64,000 nucleotides of DNA from Rossellomorea pakistanensis (GTDB lineage Bacteria > Bacillota > Bacilli > Bacillales > Bacillaceae_B). Made by a program: the position numbers and the translations under genes. Location of the stretch: contig NZ_JAFBDZ010000001.1 in assembly GCF_016908495.1 (NCBI RefSeq), positions 124,001 through 188,000 on the forward strand, in the 5' to 3' direction. The notes under the pieces were generated by a model. That model was not told where the DNA came from. It did no database searches and was given only the letters and a program-made list of their open reading frames with translations. Of the stretch, positions 20,392 through 28,308 are shown piece by piece. How positions within the stretch are numbered: position 1 is the stretch's first letter; the number at the start of each line of letters is the position of its first letter.

Positions 20392-22029
20392 TTAACAATG
20401 AATATCGTCTAATTTTTCGGTTAACTTCATGTTTTCACGATAATCAACCGGGCAATCGATAAACACTGGTTTATTTAAAGAAATTGCCTTTTCTAAAGCA
20501 GGTATTAATTCTCCACCTTTTTGGATTTGAATGGCTTCAAATCCATAGGCTTTTGCAAGCTGGATAAAATCTGGATTCCCGAATTTAATATGAGAGGAAC
20601 GTTTGAATTTTTTCTGCTGATGCCACTCAATTAATCCATAGCCTTCATCTCTCCATAATAGAACGATAATCGGTAGATTTAATCGTTTTGCTGTTTCAAG
20701 TTCGGCTCCTGTCATTTGAAAGGAACCATCTCCACAAACCGCAACGACATGACGATGGGGATGAACCATTTTTGCTGCTATCGCACCTGGTACAGCCACT
20801 CCCATTGATGCTAATCCATTTGATATTAGACAAGTATTTGGTTGAGCCGTATGATACATTCTAGCCATCCACATTTTATGGGCGCCAACATCCGAAATAA
20901 CGATATCTTCGTCATTTAATACCGATCGTAAATCGGAAACAATTTTCTGCGGTTTAATTGGAAAGCTCTCGTCTTCTTTAAAATGCTCGTATTCATCCAG
21001 AGCATCCTTTCGTACATTTGCTACCCAATCATTATTTCTTTCAATTGAAGAAAGTTGATCCGTTAATTTTTTTAGGTTTGTATTAATATCACCTAAGACA
21101 TTCAATGTCACTGGATAATTTGCATCGGTTTCCGCTTCTTCTGTATCAATGTGTAAAATCGGGGTAGCGGCTTCAGGGTTCCAATTCTTTGGTGGGTATT
21201 CGGCTATGTCAAAGCCGATAGCTAAAATGAGATCAGAGTGGTTAAAACCACATGTAATATAATCCTTTCCACCTAGTCCCGCTGTAAGTAAACTGAGAGT
21301 ATTTTTCCAAGAAATGGCCCCTTTACCCATAAACGTATGGACAACAGGGATGTTCGCTTTTTCGATGAGTGCCTTTAAACTGTCGGAAGCGTTACCTCTA
21401 GTGATTCCATTTCCAGCTAAAATAAGGGGATGCTTGGCCTGTTCAATCATTTTAACCGCTTGTTGCACAACCTGATCGCCTGCCTCTGATAAGGAATGAT
21501 CAATGATTTCTAAAGGAGTGGCTTCCATTTCCATTTCCATAGCGGCAATATCTTCGGGAAGGTCGATGTGGGTTGCGCCAGGCTTCGATTGAGTTGCCAC
21601 TTGAACGGCTTTACGAACCACTTCAGGAATGATCTCTCCTGTTTTTATTTGTGTGTTCCATTTCGTAACAGGGTCATAAATGGAAACCAAATCATAATAC
21701 TGGTGAGAGATTTTATGTTGACGTTCTAAACCGGCTTGTCCCGTAATGGCAATAAGCGGACTAAGGTCCATGTTAGCATTGGCTACACCGGTTAGAAGAT
21801 TAGTCGCTCCCGGTCCTAAGGTCGCCAAACACACCCCTGGCTTTCCTGTAAGCCTTCCATATGTACCAGCCATAAAAGCCGCACTCGTTTCGTGTCTAGT
21901 CACGATAAACTCAATACTTGAACCTAAAAGAGCATCCATAAAGTCGATGTTTTCTTCTCCAGGTACTCCAAAAATATATTCAACACCTTCATGCTCGAGA
22001 CATTTAACTAGTAATTCAGCAACTCTCAT
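20392..22029 (-). CDS. Thiamine-diphosphate enzyme, acetolactate synthase large-subunit type
   Basis: 545 residues with the three ThDP-enzyme domains: PYR domain (FGVPGEENIDF; catalytic Glu in TRHETSAAFMAG), a central domain (ILAGNGITRG) and PP domain (GDGSFQMTGAELETAKRLN, the ThDP-Mg motif; then LLWRDEGYGLI). No regulatory small subunit is adjacent, as for catabolic acetolactate synthases. However alsD, the usual partner, is absent and an aldehyde dehydrogenase is coupled instead, so a 2-oxoacid decarboxylase or other carboligase role is possible. AAAGGGTG precedes ATG 22029. Family firm, reaction uncertain. Confidence 0.88.
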   Translation of the reverse strand: MRVAELLVKCLEHEGVEYIFGVPGEENIDFMDALLGSSIEFIVTRHETSAAFMAGTYGRLTGKPGVCLATLGPGATNLLTGVANANMDLSPLIAITGQAGLERQHKISHQYYDLVSIYDPVTKWNTQIKTGEIIPEVVRKAVQVATQSKPGATHIDLPEDIAAMEMEMEATPLEIIDHSLSEAGDQVVQQAVKMIEQAKHPLILAGNGITRGNASDSLKALIEKANIPVVHTFMGKGAISWKNTLSLLTAGLGGKDYITCGFNHSDLILAIGFDIAEYPPKNWNPEAATPILHIDTEEAETDANYPVTLNVLGDINTNLKKLTDQLSSIERNNDWVANVRKDALDEYEHFKEDESFPIKPQKIVSDLRSVLNDEDIVISDVGAHKMWMARMYHTAQPNTCLISNGLASMGVAVPGAIAAKMVHPHRHVVAVCGDGSFQMTGAELETAKRLNLPIIVLLWRDEGYGLIEWHQQKKFKRSSHIKFGNPDFIQLAKAYGFEAIQIQKGGELIPALEKAISLNKPVFIDCPVDYRENMKLTEKLDDIHC

Positions 22030-22160
22030 ATAAACACCCTTTACAGTTTAATTCAGTTCTCTTTCTATTTTCTGTATAAACTCGGTTTTTAAACTGATTT
22101 AATAAAAATACTGGAATTTCTATCAGTCTGTCTGCTTAGTTACATGAAGTCTGCTTGCAG

Positions 22161-22168
22161 CATACAGT
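22161..22168 (+). promoter_or_regulatory. Possible sigma-E -10 element upstream of sleL-like gene
   Basis: CATACAGT matches the sigma-E -10 consensus (CATACANT) and lies 31 bases before the start of a spore cortex-type hydrolase. A candidate -35 (GTTACAT, about 15 bases upstream) is weak. Confidence 0.4.
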
Positions 22169-22199
22169 AGTCATATGACCTAATTTTTAGGAGGTACTT

Positions 22200-23612
22200 A
22201 TGATTATTCATGTTATTCAGAGAGGGGAAACGTTATGGCAGATTGCTAATCGTTATCGAGTCAATGTCTCGCAAATTGTTGATGCGAATGAGCTATCTGA
22301 CCCAAATCGCTTACTTGTTGGTCAGTCACTTGTTGTGCCAACTGCTGGGCGAAGCCATAATGTAAGAATGGGTGAATCTTTATGGCAAATTGCCCAGAGA
22401 TATCGAGTTACGATAGGGGCGATTGTTCAGGCAAACCAAATTAGTGATCCTTCAAGAATTAATCCTGGAACCGTTTTATTTATTCCGGCTCATGTTCATA
22501 CCGTTCAACAAGGGGAGAATTTGTGGCAAATTGCTCAGCGTTATAATACAACCGTTCAAGAGATTATGAGTCTCAATCAAATTCAGAACCCTAACCTTAT
22601 CTATTCAGGGACAATATTAACCATTCCATTTGAGAAACCAATCATTGATGTAAATGCGTATACCATTAATTTTGGGGAAGAAGGAGCAAGAGAGGTTCGT
22701 AAAGTCGGAAATCATTTGACCTATGTATCACCATTTGGTTATATCATGCAAGAAAACGGTGGACTAACAGGGATTAATGATGAAGCGACAATTCAAGCTG
22801 CTTTGGCAGAGAATGTTATTCCAATGATGTGCATTACAAACTTTACGTACCAGGATCCGGGTTCAGAGTTAGCTCATAAAATTTTATCGAGTTCAGAGCT
22901 GCAAGATCAGTTATTAACGAATGTGATAAACACGATGAGAGAGAAAGGGTACCAAGGATTAAACGTTGATTTTGAAAATGTTTATCAAGACGATCGAGAA
23001 TTGTATAATCAATTTTTGCAGCGAGCTGTGGACCGTTTGCATCCAGAAGGTTATTTTGTTTCGACCGCGCTTGCTCCGAAGGTTAGTGGTGAACAGCAGG
23101 GACTTTTATATGAGGCACATGATTATGCTGCACACGGAAGAATTGTCGATTTTGTGATTCTGATGACTTATGAATGGGGGTATCGATTAGGCCCACCCCA
23201 AGCCATTTCACCGCTTAATCAAATTAGACGTGTGATCGATTATGCCGTTTCAGTGATTCCAAGGAATAAGATTTTTATGGAGTTCCAGCTGTATGCTCGC
23301 GATTGGACCCTCCCACATGTACAGGGGAGTGAAGCTGAAACCTTTGATATGCAGGAGGCAATACGTCGTGCGTTACAATATGGTGCGGTGATTCAATATG
23401 ATCAGACAGCACAATCGCCTTTTTATCGATATGTAGATGAGCAAGGTCGAACACATGAAGTTTGGTTTGAAGACGCCCGTAGTGCACAAGCAAAATTTGA
23501 CCTTGTGAAAGACTACGGTTTAAGAGGGATTAGTTACTGGGTCCTTGGATATCCGTTTCCACAGAACTGGGTATTACTAGAAGATAACTTTAGGGTGCGA
23601 AAATTAGGTTAA
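22200..23612 (+). CDS. sleL: Spore cortex-lytic GH18 glucosaminidase with three LysM domains (SleL/YaaH-like)
   Basis: 470 residues. Three N-terminal LysM repeats, each about 48 residues, with the signature GE(T/S/N)LWQIA(N/Q)RY (about 1-50, 52-100, 101-148). A GH18 glycosidase domain follows (about 150-465), with the catalytic acid in GLNVDFENV and YEWGYRLGPP. No signal peptide, as expected for a protein made in the mother cell and assembled onto the spore. SleL/YaaH proteins usually have two LysM repeats, so the third is a variation. It should cleave GlcNAc linkages in cortex fragments during germination. AGGAGG precedes ATG 22200. Confidence 0.88.
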   Translation: MIIHVIQRGETLWQIANRYRVNVSQIVDANELSDPNRLLVGQSLVVPTAGRSHNVRMGESLWQIAQRYRVTIGAIVQANQISDPSRINPGTVLFIPAHVHTVQQGENLWQIAQRYNTTVQEIMSLNQIQNPNLIYSGTILTIPFEKPIIDVNAYTINFGEEGAREVRKVGNHLTYVSPFGYIMQENGGLTGINDEATIQAALAENVIPMMCITNFTYQDPGSELAHKILSSSELQDQLLTNVINTMREKGYQGLNVDFENVYQDDRELYNQFLQRAVDRLHPEGYFVSTALAPKVSGEQQGLLYEAHDYAAHGRIVDFVILMTYEWGYRLGPPQAISPLNQIRRVIDYAVSVIPRNKIFMEFQLYARDWTLPHVQGSEAETFDMQEAIRRALQYGAVIQYDQTAQSPFYRYVDEQGRTHEVWFEDARSAQAKFDLVKDYGLRGISYWVLGYPFPQNWVLLEDNFRVRKLG

Positions 23613-23721
23613 TAATTTGTGATATTATTTTGAAACACTTCCTCCATTTTCAGGAATGTATTGGATGTATTTCTCATATCCATGTATGCGTAGGCAATTG
23701 ATACAACCTTAGGAGGGAATT

Positions 23722-24615
23722 ATGGAGAAAAAACGAACCATTTTAACGACTAGTAATAGAGGAATTATTGAAGATTCTTTACCTTTTAGACTTTTTCAAA
23801 AGGCGAAAAAATTTGGAGTCTGGAACCCATCAGACATTGATTTTTCACAGGATGCACAGGATTGGGTAGAACTTTCTGATGGTCAAAGACATGAGGTGCT
23901 GCGATTAATCTCTCAATTTCAAGCGGGAGAAGAGGCGGTTACTCTAGATTTACTTCCGCTTATTATGGCTATTGCGAAAGAAGGCCGTTTAGAAGAAGAA
24001 ATGTACTTAACCACGTTTTTATTTGAAGAAGCTAAACATACGGAATTTTTCCGACTTGTCTTAAACGCTATTGGAGAAAAAGGGGACCTTTCAATTTATC
24101 ATACGAAGACATATCAAGAGATCTTCTATGAGTTACTTCCGAACACGATGAACCGGCTCATCCATGATGCATCTCCAGAAGCAATTGCCGAAGCTGCCAC
24201 TGTTTATAATATGTTTGTGGAAGGGGTACTGGCGGAAACAGGTTATTACACTTTCTATCAATCACTTGAAAAAATAGGTATCATGCCCGGACTTTTAAAA
24301 GGTGTAGGATTGCTAAAGAGAGATGAATCTAGACATATTGGATATGGAACTTTTCTTCTTCAACGGCTTATAAGTGAACATGATCATCTCTTTGAATTGG
24401 TTGTGAACAAAATGGAAGAACTCAAACCTTATTCTATTCGATTAAATGAAGAAAGTTCAGAAATAGAAAGTACCTTTGGTGTCTCCGGAGAAGAAACACT
24501 TAATTTCTCAATGAAACAATTATCGATTCGAATGGAAGTGCTAGCAAGAGCAAGAGGAAAGAAAATAGAAGACATCTATAGATTGACAGAAAAGGAAGTA
24601 GGTGTGATCTCTTAG
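23722..24615 (+). CDS. R2-like ligand-binding oxidase (R2lox)
   Basis: 297 residues of the ferritin-like ribonucleotide reductase R2 superfamily. Metal ligands are all visible: Glu70 (QAGEEAVT), Glu103/His106 (FEEAKH), Glu167 (FVEGVLAE), Glu202/His205 (RDESRH). Val73 and Tyr162 match the valine-tyrosine pair that forms an ether cross-link in characterised R2lox proteins, and no nrdE gene is nearby, so this is R2lox and not a true R2. Such proteins assemble a Mn/Fe centre and bind a fatty acid; the physiological reaction is unknown. AGGAGGGAATT precedes ATG 23722. Confidence 0.9.
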   Translation: MEKKRTILTTSNRGIIEDSLPFRLFQKAKKFGVWNPSDIDFSQDAQDWVELSDGQRHEVLRLISQFQAGEEAVTLDLLPLIMAIAKEGRLEEEMYLTTFLFEEAKHTEFFRLVLNAIGEKGDLSIYHTKTYQEIFYELLPNTMNRLIHDASPEAIAEAATVYNMFVEGVLAETGYYTFYQSLEKIGIMPGLLKGVGLLKRDESRHIGYGTFLLQRLISEHDHLFELVVNKMEELKPYSIRLNEESSEIESTFGVSGEETLNFSMKQLSIRMEVLARARGKKIEDIYRLTEKEVGVIS

Positions 24616-24854
24616 TCGAGTCAGGGCTTTAATAAAAATGAATAAGAAGTAATGAATTTAAGGAGCTGTCCAAAAACAATAGTGTCAGATTCACAACTTT
24701 AATAATGACATATTTACTTTTTTTAGGAGTTTTGACATGCAAAGGCTAAATAAAGGGGCACATGATTCTTCTTTTTACGGGATTCGTTCTTCATATATTT
24801 GATGAACAGATTGACTGTTCCAATAAGGAGGTTTGTTTTATGCCCTTTTAGTAC

Positions 24855-25204
24855 CTAGGCTGGTGTTTTTCTAGCTCTTCCTGAGTTAACCAAATAATTA
24901 TGTACGGGGATTTCAGGTAGGGTTAATAAAATGGCCGTAAGAATAGCGCCAAGAAAAGTAACTTCTGCACCGTCCAAAAATATTGACAAAAGATAAACAA
25001 TCAAAGTGGAGGCTATAAAATCAGCAAAAAGGCTCCTAGTTTTTGTGTTTTTTCCAAGTAGTCGTTTTTCAATCCAGCAACTGCAAGAACAAGACCAATA
25101 AGAACTGGCTGCCAAAATGTTGTGAAGTTTACGTTAGGAAAAAGTAAGGAAGAAATCCCAATGATCAGTGGACATAAAATGATTTTCAACCAAAGACTAG
25201 TCAT
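24855..25204 (-). pseudogene. DUF2512 (YndM-like) membrane protein, frameshifted
   Basis: The N-terminal frame from ATG 25204 reads MTSLWLKIILCPLIIGISS ... VLIGLVLAVAG and then leaves the family; the continuation WIEKRLLGKNTKTRSLFADF ... GAILTAILLTLPEIPVHNYL is found in a second frame from about 25090 down to 24855. Together they make one four-helix protein of the DUF2512 type. The shift lies near 25075-25095. Either a decayed gene or a base error in the sequence. Confidence 0.7.
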
Positions 25205-25587
25205 AAACAATCCATCACCTTTCATTTTTGAAAGTATTATTTGTAATGGATCATTTATTTATTCAAAAGTGAGATTGTAACGGATGTTCTTTTTAACAAT
25301 GATTTTGACATTTCTTTTAGTCTGTATTCTAAAAGATTGTTGTTTTGAAAAAGGTTGGATGGAGCGGAACCAACTAACTCCTTTCAAATAACAACAGACT
25401 TTCTTAAGGAGCTCACCTAAAATTTTATAGATCAAAAGGATGGGGGAAGCGATCGTGTAAATAGGTGTCGAACGGTAGGAGTATCGGGTAAAATACGAAT
25501 AAATTTTCGAATAAATCCTTTTATAAGTTTAAATTTTGAACTAGTTGGTTAAAAATGCTAAAAAGCATAAAAAGTGTGGTGTCCTTA
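25205..25587. other. Intergenic region with repeat remnant
   Basis: About 380 bases with no gene; contains an internally deleted family A repeat at 25321-25402 and the presumed promoter of the small zinc-ribbon protein. Confidence 0.5.
25321..25402. repeat. Repeat family A, internally deleted copy
   Basis: Left end TCTAAAAGATTGTTGTTTT and GGTTGGATGGAGCGGAA join directly to the right-end CCAACTAACTCCTTT and AAATAACAACA of family A; the whole GC-rich core is missing. Confidence 0.75.
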
Positions 25588-25728
25588 ATGGAAGAAATAG
25601 AGCAAAAGAGATATTGTGAACGTTGCGGAAGAGAGACGGTTCACACATTAAGAGAAGATGCATTGGAAATAGAGTACCAATGTCATGAATGCAATATGGA
25701 AAACGAAACAATAAAGACGTTTTTTTAA
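25588..25728 (+). CDS. Small zinc-ribbon protein
   Basis: 46 residues (too short for most automatic callers) with CERCG and CHECN, two CxxC pairs 20 residues apart, a typical treble-clef or rubredoxin-like zinc ribbon, followed by an acidic tail. Start ATG 25588 has only a weak upstream GGTG; an in-frame ATG at 25555 is possible. The cysteine spacing argues for a real protein. Function unknown. Confidence 0.55.
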   Translation: MEEIEQKRYCERCGRETVHTLREDALEIEYQCHECNMENETIKTFF

Positions 25729-25772
25729 ATATACAGCAACATATAAACTGTAGTTTCCGAAGCAAAATAATG

Positions 25773-25818
25773 TAGGCTGTCCCTAGGTGTCAGAACATCA
25801 TTGGGACAGCCCCTTCTT
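25773..25818. terminator. Hairpin with GGCTGTCCC/GGGACAGCC arms between convergent genes
   Basis: GGCTGTCCC (25775) pairs perfectly with GGGACAGCC (25803-25811), then CCTTCTT. Same outer arms as repeat family B with the interior lost. Lies between the 3' ends of the zinc-ribbon and FMN reductase genes. Confidence 0.65.
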
Positions 25819-25821
25819 AAT

Positions 25822-26367
25822 TTAAGTCAATTGTTGGTTATACCAATTGATAAAGTTGTCAACAACCATATCTAAAAACTTAATAGTCGGTTCGTGGGTA
25901 AGATTACCTGTGTCATCGATTTTTTCATGAACAGTCCCAATATATACTTCATTTCCAGGTAAAAGTGGAGATCCAACACCTGGACAAAATAATATGTCAC
26001 GTAAATGTTGCTGAGCACGAACAGTTCCTAAGGTTCCCATTGTAGCACCCATAATCCATGATGGTTTTCCAATCATGACTTTTTCTACACGAGATAACCA
26101 ATCAATAGCATTTTTTAAAACACCCGGTATAGAATAATTAAATTCAGGGGTTACCCAAAGAACCGCATCCGCATCAGCCACTTTTCTTTTAAAATCAATA
26201 ACAGAATCAGGCGGATTGATTTCAATATCTTGGTCATAATGGGGAAGATCCTGAACCGTTACAATCTCAATATCCATGCGTTCTTTATATTTATTCTGAA
26301 TGTATTTTGCAAGCTTTAGATTATATGAATCTTTCCGTATACTTCCAATAATAGCGACAATTTTCAT
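25822..26367 (-). CDS. NAD(P)H-dependent FMN reductase (flavodoxin-fold azoreductase/quinone reductase type)
   Basis: 181 residues. N-terminal GSIRKDSYNLKLA is the phosphate-binding loop for FMN; WVTPEFNYSIPGVLKNAIDWLSR is the family signature segment. It likely reduces quinones, azo dyes or metals as a detoxifying enzyme. GGAGGTCAAGGAT puts the start at ATG 26367 and not at the longer frame. It lies just downstream of the MarR gene on the same strand, and an identical palindrome precedes both, so MarR very likely represses it. Confidence 0.9.
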   Translation of the reverse strand: MKIVAIIGSIRKDSYNLKLAKYIQNKYKERMDIEIVTVQDLPHYDQDIEINPPDSVIDFKRKVADADAVLWVTPEFNYSIPGVLKNAIDWLSRVEKVMIGKPSWIMGATMGTLGTVRAQQHLRDILFCPGVGSPLLPGNEVYIGTVHEKIDDTGNLTHEPTIKFLDMVVDNFINWYNQQLT

Positions 26368-26399
26368 ATCCTTGACCTCCAAAAATTTTTAAGAAATTG

Positions 26400-26413
26400 G
26401 TTGATATATCAAC
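26400..26413. promoter_or_regulatory. MarR operator upstream of FMN reductase
   Basis: GTTGATATATCAAC, a perfect 14-bp palindrome, 33 bases upstream of the reductase start, identical to the site at 26890-26903. Confidence 0.75.
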
Positions 26414-26440
26414 TACAATATACGTTAATGTAGATCGATG

Positions 26441-26872
26441 CTAAGACTGATCTACATTTTCCTGAACCTTCAATAGAAGTCTCCGTAACTCCTCTATTTC
26501 TTCATTGGTCATTCCCTTATGGATAAGCTGAATGATCGTTTTGTTTATAGGGATAACATCATTTCCAAGTTTTCTCCCGTCTTCCGTTAGATATACTTCT
26601 ACAGAACGCCGGTCACTTGAACATATTTCCCTTCGAATGTAACCTTTTTTTTCAAGTGTAGAAAGCATCCGAGTAACACCAGCTTTATCCTTGTTCAGTT
26701 TCGTGGCCATTTCATTTTGAGTCATTCCTTCTCGTTCCCAAAGGAGCGCCATAATTAAATTTTGCTCAGAGGTTAACCGAAAAGGTGCTAACTGATTATT
26801 CACATAGCTGGTAATCTCTAAATCAACCGCATGAATGAAGACTCCAATATTATCTAATGGTTCATATTTCAT
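26441..26872 (-). CDS. MarR family regulator
   Basis: 143 residues with the MarR winged helix (LTSEQNLIMALLWEREGMTQ, then KDKAGVTRMLSTLEKKGYIRR and DRRSVEVYLTEDG wing). AAGGTG before ATG 26872 sets the start. By the two identical palindromes it appears to repress itself and the FMN reductase, lifting repression when it binds a quinone-, phenol- or oxidant-type ligand. There is no obvious sensing cysteine apart from one (ICSSDRR) at the wing; it could be redox-active, which is speculative. Confidence 0.92.
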   Translation of the reverse strand: MKYEPLDNIGVFIHAVDLEITSYVNNQLAPFRLTSEQNLIMALLWEREGMTQNEMATKLNKDKAGVTRMLSTLEKKGYIRREICSSDRRSVEVYLTEDGRKLGNDVIPINKTIIQLIHKGMTNEEIEELRRLLLKVQENVDQS

Positions 26873-26889
26873 TAAAATCACCTTGTTTA

Positions 26890-26903
26890 GTTGATATATC
26901 AAC
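26890..26903. promoter_or_regulatory. MarR operator upstream of marR gene
   Basis: GTTGATATATCAAC, second exact copy of the palindrome, 18 bases upstream of the marR start codon, consistent with autorepression. Confidence 0.75.
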
Positions 26904-27121
26904 AATTTATAAAACTAATACTAATAGAAGATTACTATCTTGTCAATTTATTAAAATTCCATTGAATAAGAAACTTTTTAGATGTAAATTAGTTATCCGT
27001 TCATAAACTAGCCTTTCAAAAAATTGTCACGATTAATATTCAAATGCTTATTTTAATGTTTTCACCTTCTTGCTAAAATAGGCTTGTATTGTTTTAATGT
27101 CTTTTGTTAAGGAGTGAAAGA

Positions 27122-27793
27122 ATGAAATCTGGAAAAGGGATGAAATTAGTAGTGCTTCTTACCATTGTTGTTTTCGTGGTAGTCGCTGCTGTTGTCATTA
27201 TTAATAATAATAAAGATGATACTACAACTACTAAAACAGCAAATCAACCTTCAATTGAGGGACAACCTACCTTAGGAGATAAGGATGCACCTGTAACCGT
27301 AACCGAGTTTGGCGATTTCAAATGTCCTTCTTGTAAAGCATGGGGGGAAATGGTTTATCCTCAATTGGTAAAGGATTATATTAATCCTGGAAAGGTAAAG
27401 CTTTCTTTTATTAATGTTCTTTTTCATGGGGAGGAATCCACATTGGCTTCGATAGCTGCTGAGTCTGTATATGAGCAAGCCCCGGATTCTTATTGGGATT
27501 TTCATAAAGCATTATTTGATGAGCAGCCTGAAGGTCATGACACTTTATGGGTAACCCCTGAGAAGGTCTTAGAGGTTGCGAAGGCTTTTCCGGAAATTGA
27601 CCTCAAGACCCTAGAAAAGGATATGGAGAGTCAATCAACGATGGATCAGGTAAATATAGATGAAGAATTGGTGAAAGAATACAATATCCAATTGACTCCA
27701 ACGATTATGATCAACGGGACAATCATTGAAGATCCATTTGATTATGAAAAAATAAAAGAAGTAATTGAAGAAGAGATGGAAGGTAAGGAATAA
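27122..27793 (+). CDS. bdbD: Thiol-disulfide oxidoreductase BdbD (DsbA-like)
   Basis: 223 residues: one N-terminal membrane helix (about 8-28), a Thr-rich linker, then a DsbA thioredoxin fold with CPSC (Cys68-Cys71) and cis-Pro in LTPTIMING. It forms disulphides in secreted proteins outside the membrane. AAGGAG precedes ATG 27122; the frame could start earlier but would include the ribosome binding site. It overlaps the start of bdbC by one base, the standard Bacillus pair. Confidence 0.93.
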   Translation: MKSGKGMKLVVLLTIVVFVVVAAVVIINNNKDDTTTTKTANQPSIEGQPTLGDKDAPVTVTEFGDFKCPSCKAWGEMVYPQLVKDYINPGKVKLSFINVLFHGEESTLASIAAESVYEQAPDSYWDFHKALFDEQPEGHDTLWVTPEKVLEVAKAFPEIDLKTLEKDMESQSTMDQVNIDEELVKEYNIQLTPTIMINGTIIEDPFDYEKIKEVIEEEMEGKE

Positions 27794-28221
27794 TGAGTGA
27801 AGAAAAATCGTCACCTTCCTATTTCTTGTACCTAGCTTGGTTAGTGGCAATGATTGCAACCCTTGGAAGCCTTTATTTCAGTGAAATCAAGGGATATATT
27901 CCTTGTGAGCTATGTTGGTACCAACGAATACTCATGTATCCACTTGCATTAATCCTTGGAATCGGTACATTTCAAAATGATTCGTCAGTAAAGAAGTTCG
28001 TACTCCCGATGTCTATGATTGGTACGGGAATTTCACTAATGCATTATCTAGAACAGAAGATTCCAGGTTTCGGAGGTTTCAAGCCTTGTAAGAGCGGAGT
28101 ACCCTGTAATGCCGAATACATTAATTGGTTTGGTTTTATCACCATTCCGTTCCTAGCACTTACAGCATTTGTACTAATAACCGTTTTCATGATTACTCTA
28201 ACAGTAAAAAATCGTAAATAA
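27793..28221 (+). CDS. bdbC: Disulfide bond formation protein BdbC (DsbB-like)
   Basis: 142 residues with four membrane helices. Two redox cysteine pairs: CELC in the first loop (about residue 38-41) and CKSGVPC in the second loop (about 99-105), the DsbB arrangement. It reoxidises BdbD with quinone. Translationally coupled to bdbD (TAATG). A strong terminator follows immediately. Confidence 0.94.
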   Translation: MSEEKSSPSYFLYLAWLVAMIATLGSLYFSEIKGYIPCELCWYQRILMYPLALILGIGTFQNDSSVKKFVLPMSMIGTGISLMHYLEQKIPGFGGFKPCKSGVPCNAEYINWFGFITIPFLALTAFVLITVFMITLTVKNRK

Positions 28222-28250
28222 AAAGCACTGTGTCAAGTGCTTTTTATTTT
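28220..28250 (+). terminator. Terminator of bdbDC
   Basis: AAAAAGCACT-GTGTCA-AGTGCTTTTT, perfect 10-bp stem, followed by more T. Confidence 0.88.
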
Positions 28251-28266
28251 ATGATTATGTATACTA

Positions 28267-28288
28267 TATATGAGCATATGTTCATATA
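28267..28288. promoter_or_regulatory. CzrA/SmtB-type operator of the czc operon
   Basis: TATATGAGCAT-ATGTTCATATA is a 22-bp palindrome with one mismatch, containing TGAGCATATGTTCA, very close to the TGAACATATGTTCA core of CzrA-type zinc-responsive operators. It lies 20 bases upstream of czcO, where a repressor would block the promoter. Confidence 0.8.
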
Positions 28289-28308
28289 TAGGATTGAGGT
28301 GGTTTCTA

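Noticed and set aside
20392..22029. Naming the ThDP enzyme alsS
   Set aside because: No alsD or alsR next to it; coupled to aldehyde dehydrogenase, so the reaction is not settled.
24829..24853. AAGGAGG followed by ATGCCCTTTTAG as a gene start
   Set aside because: Stops after three codons; probably the relic of a deleted gene and not a functional peptide.
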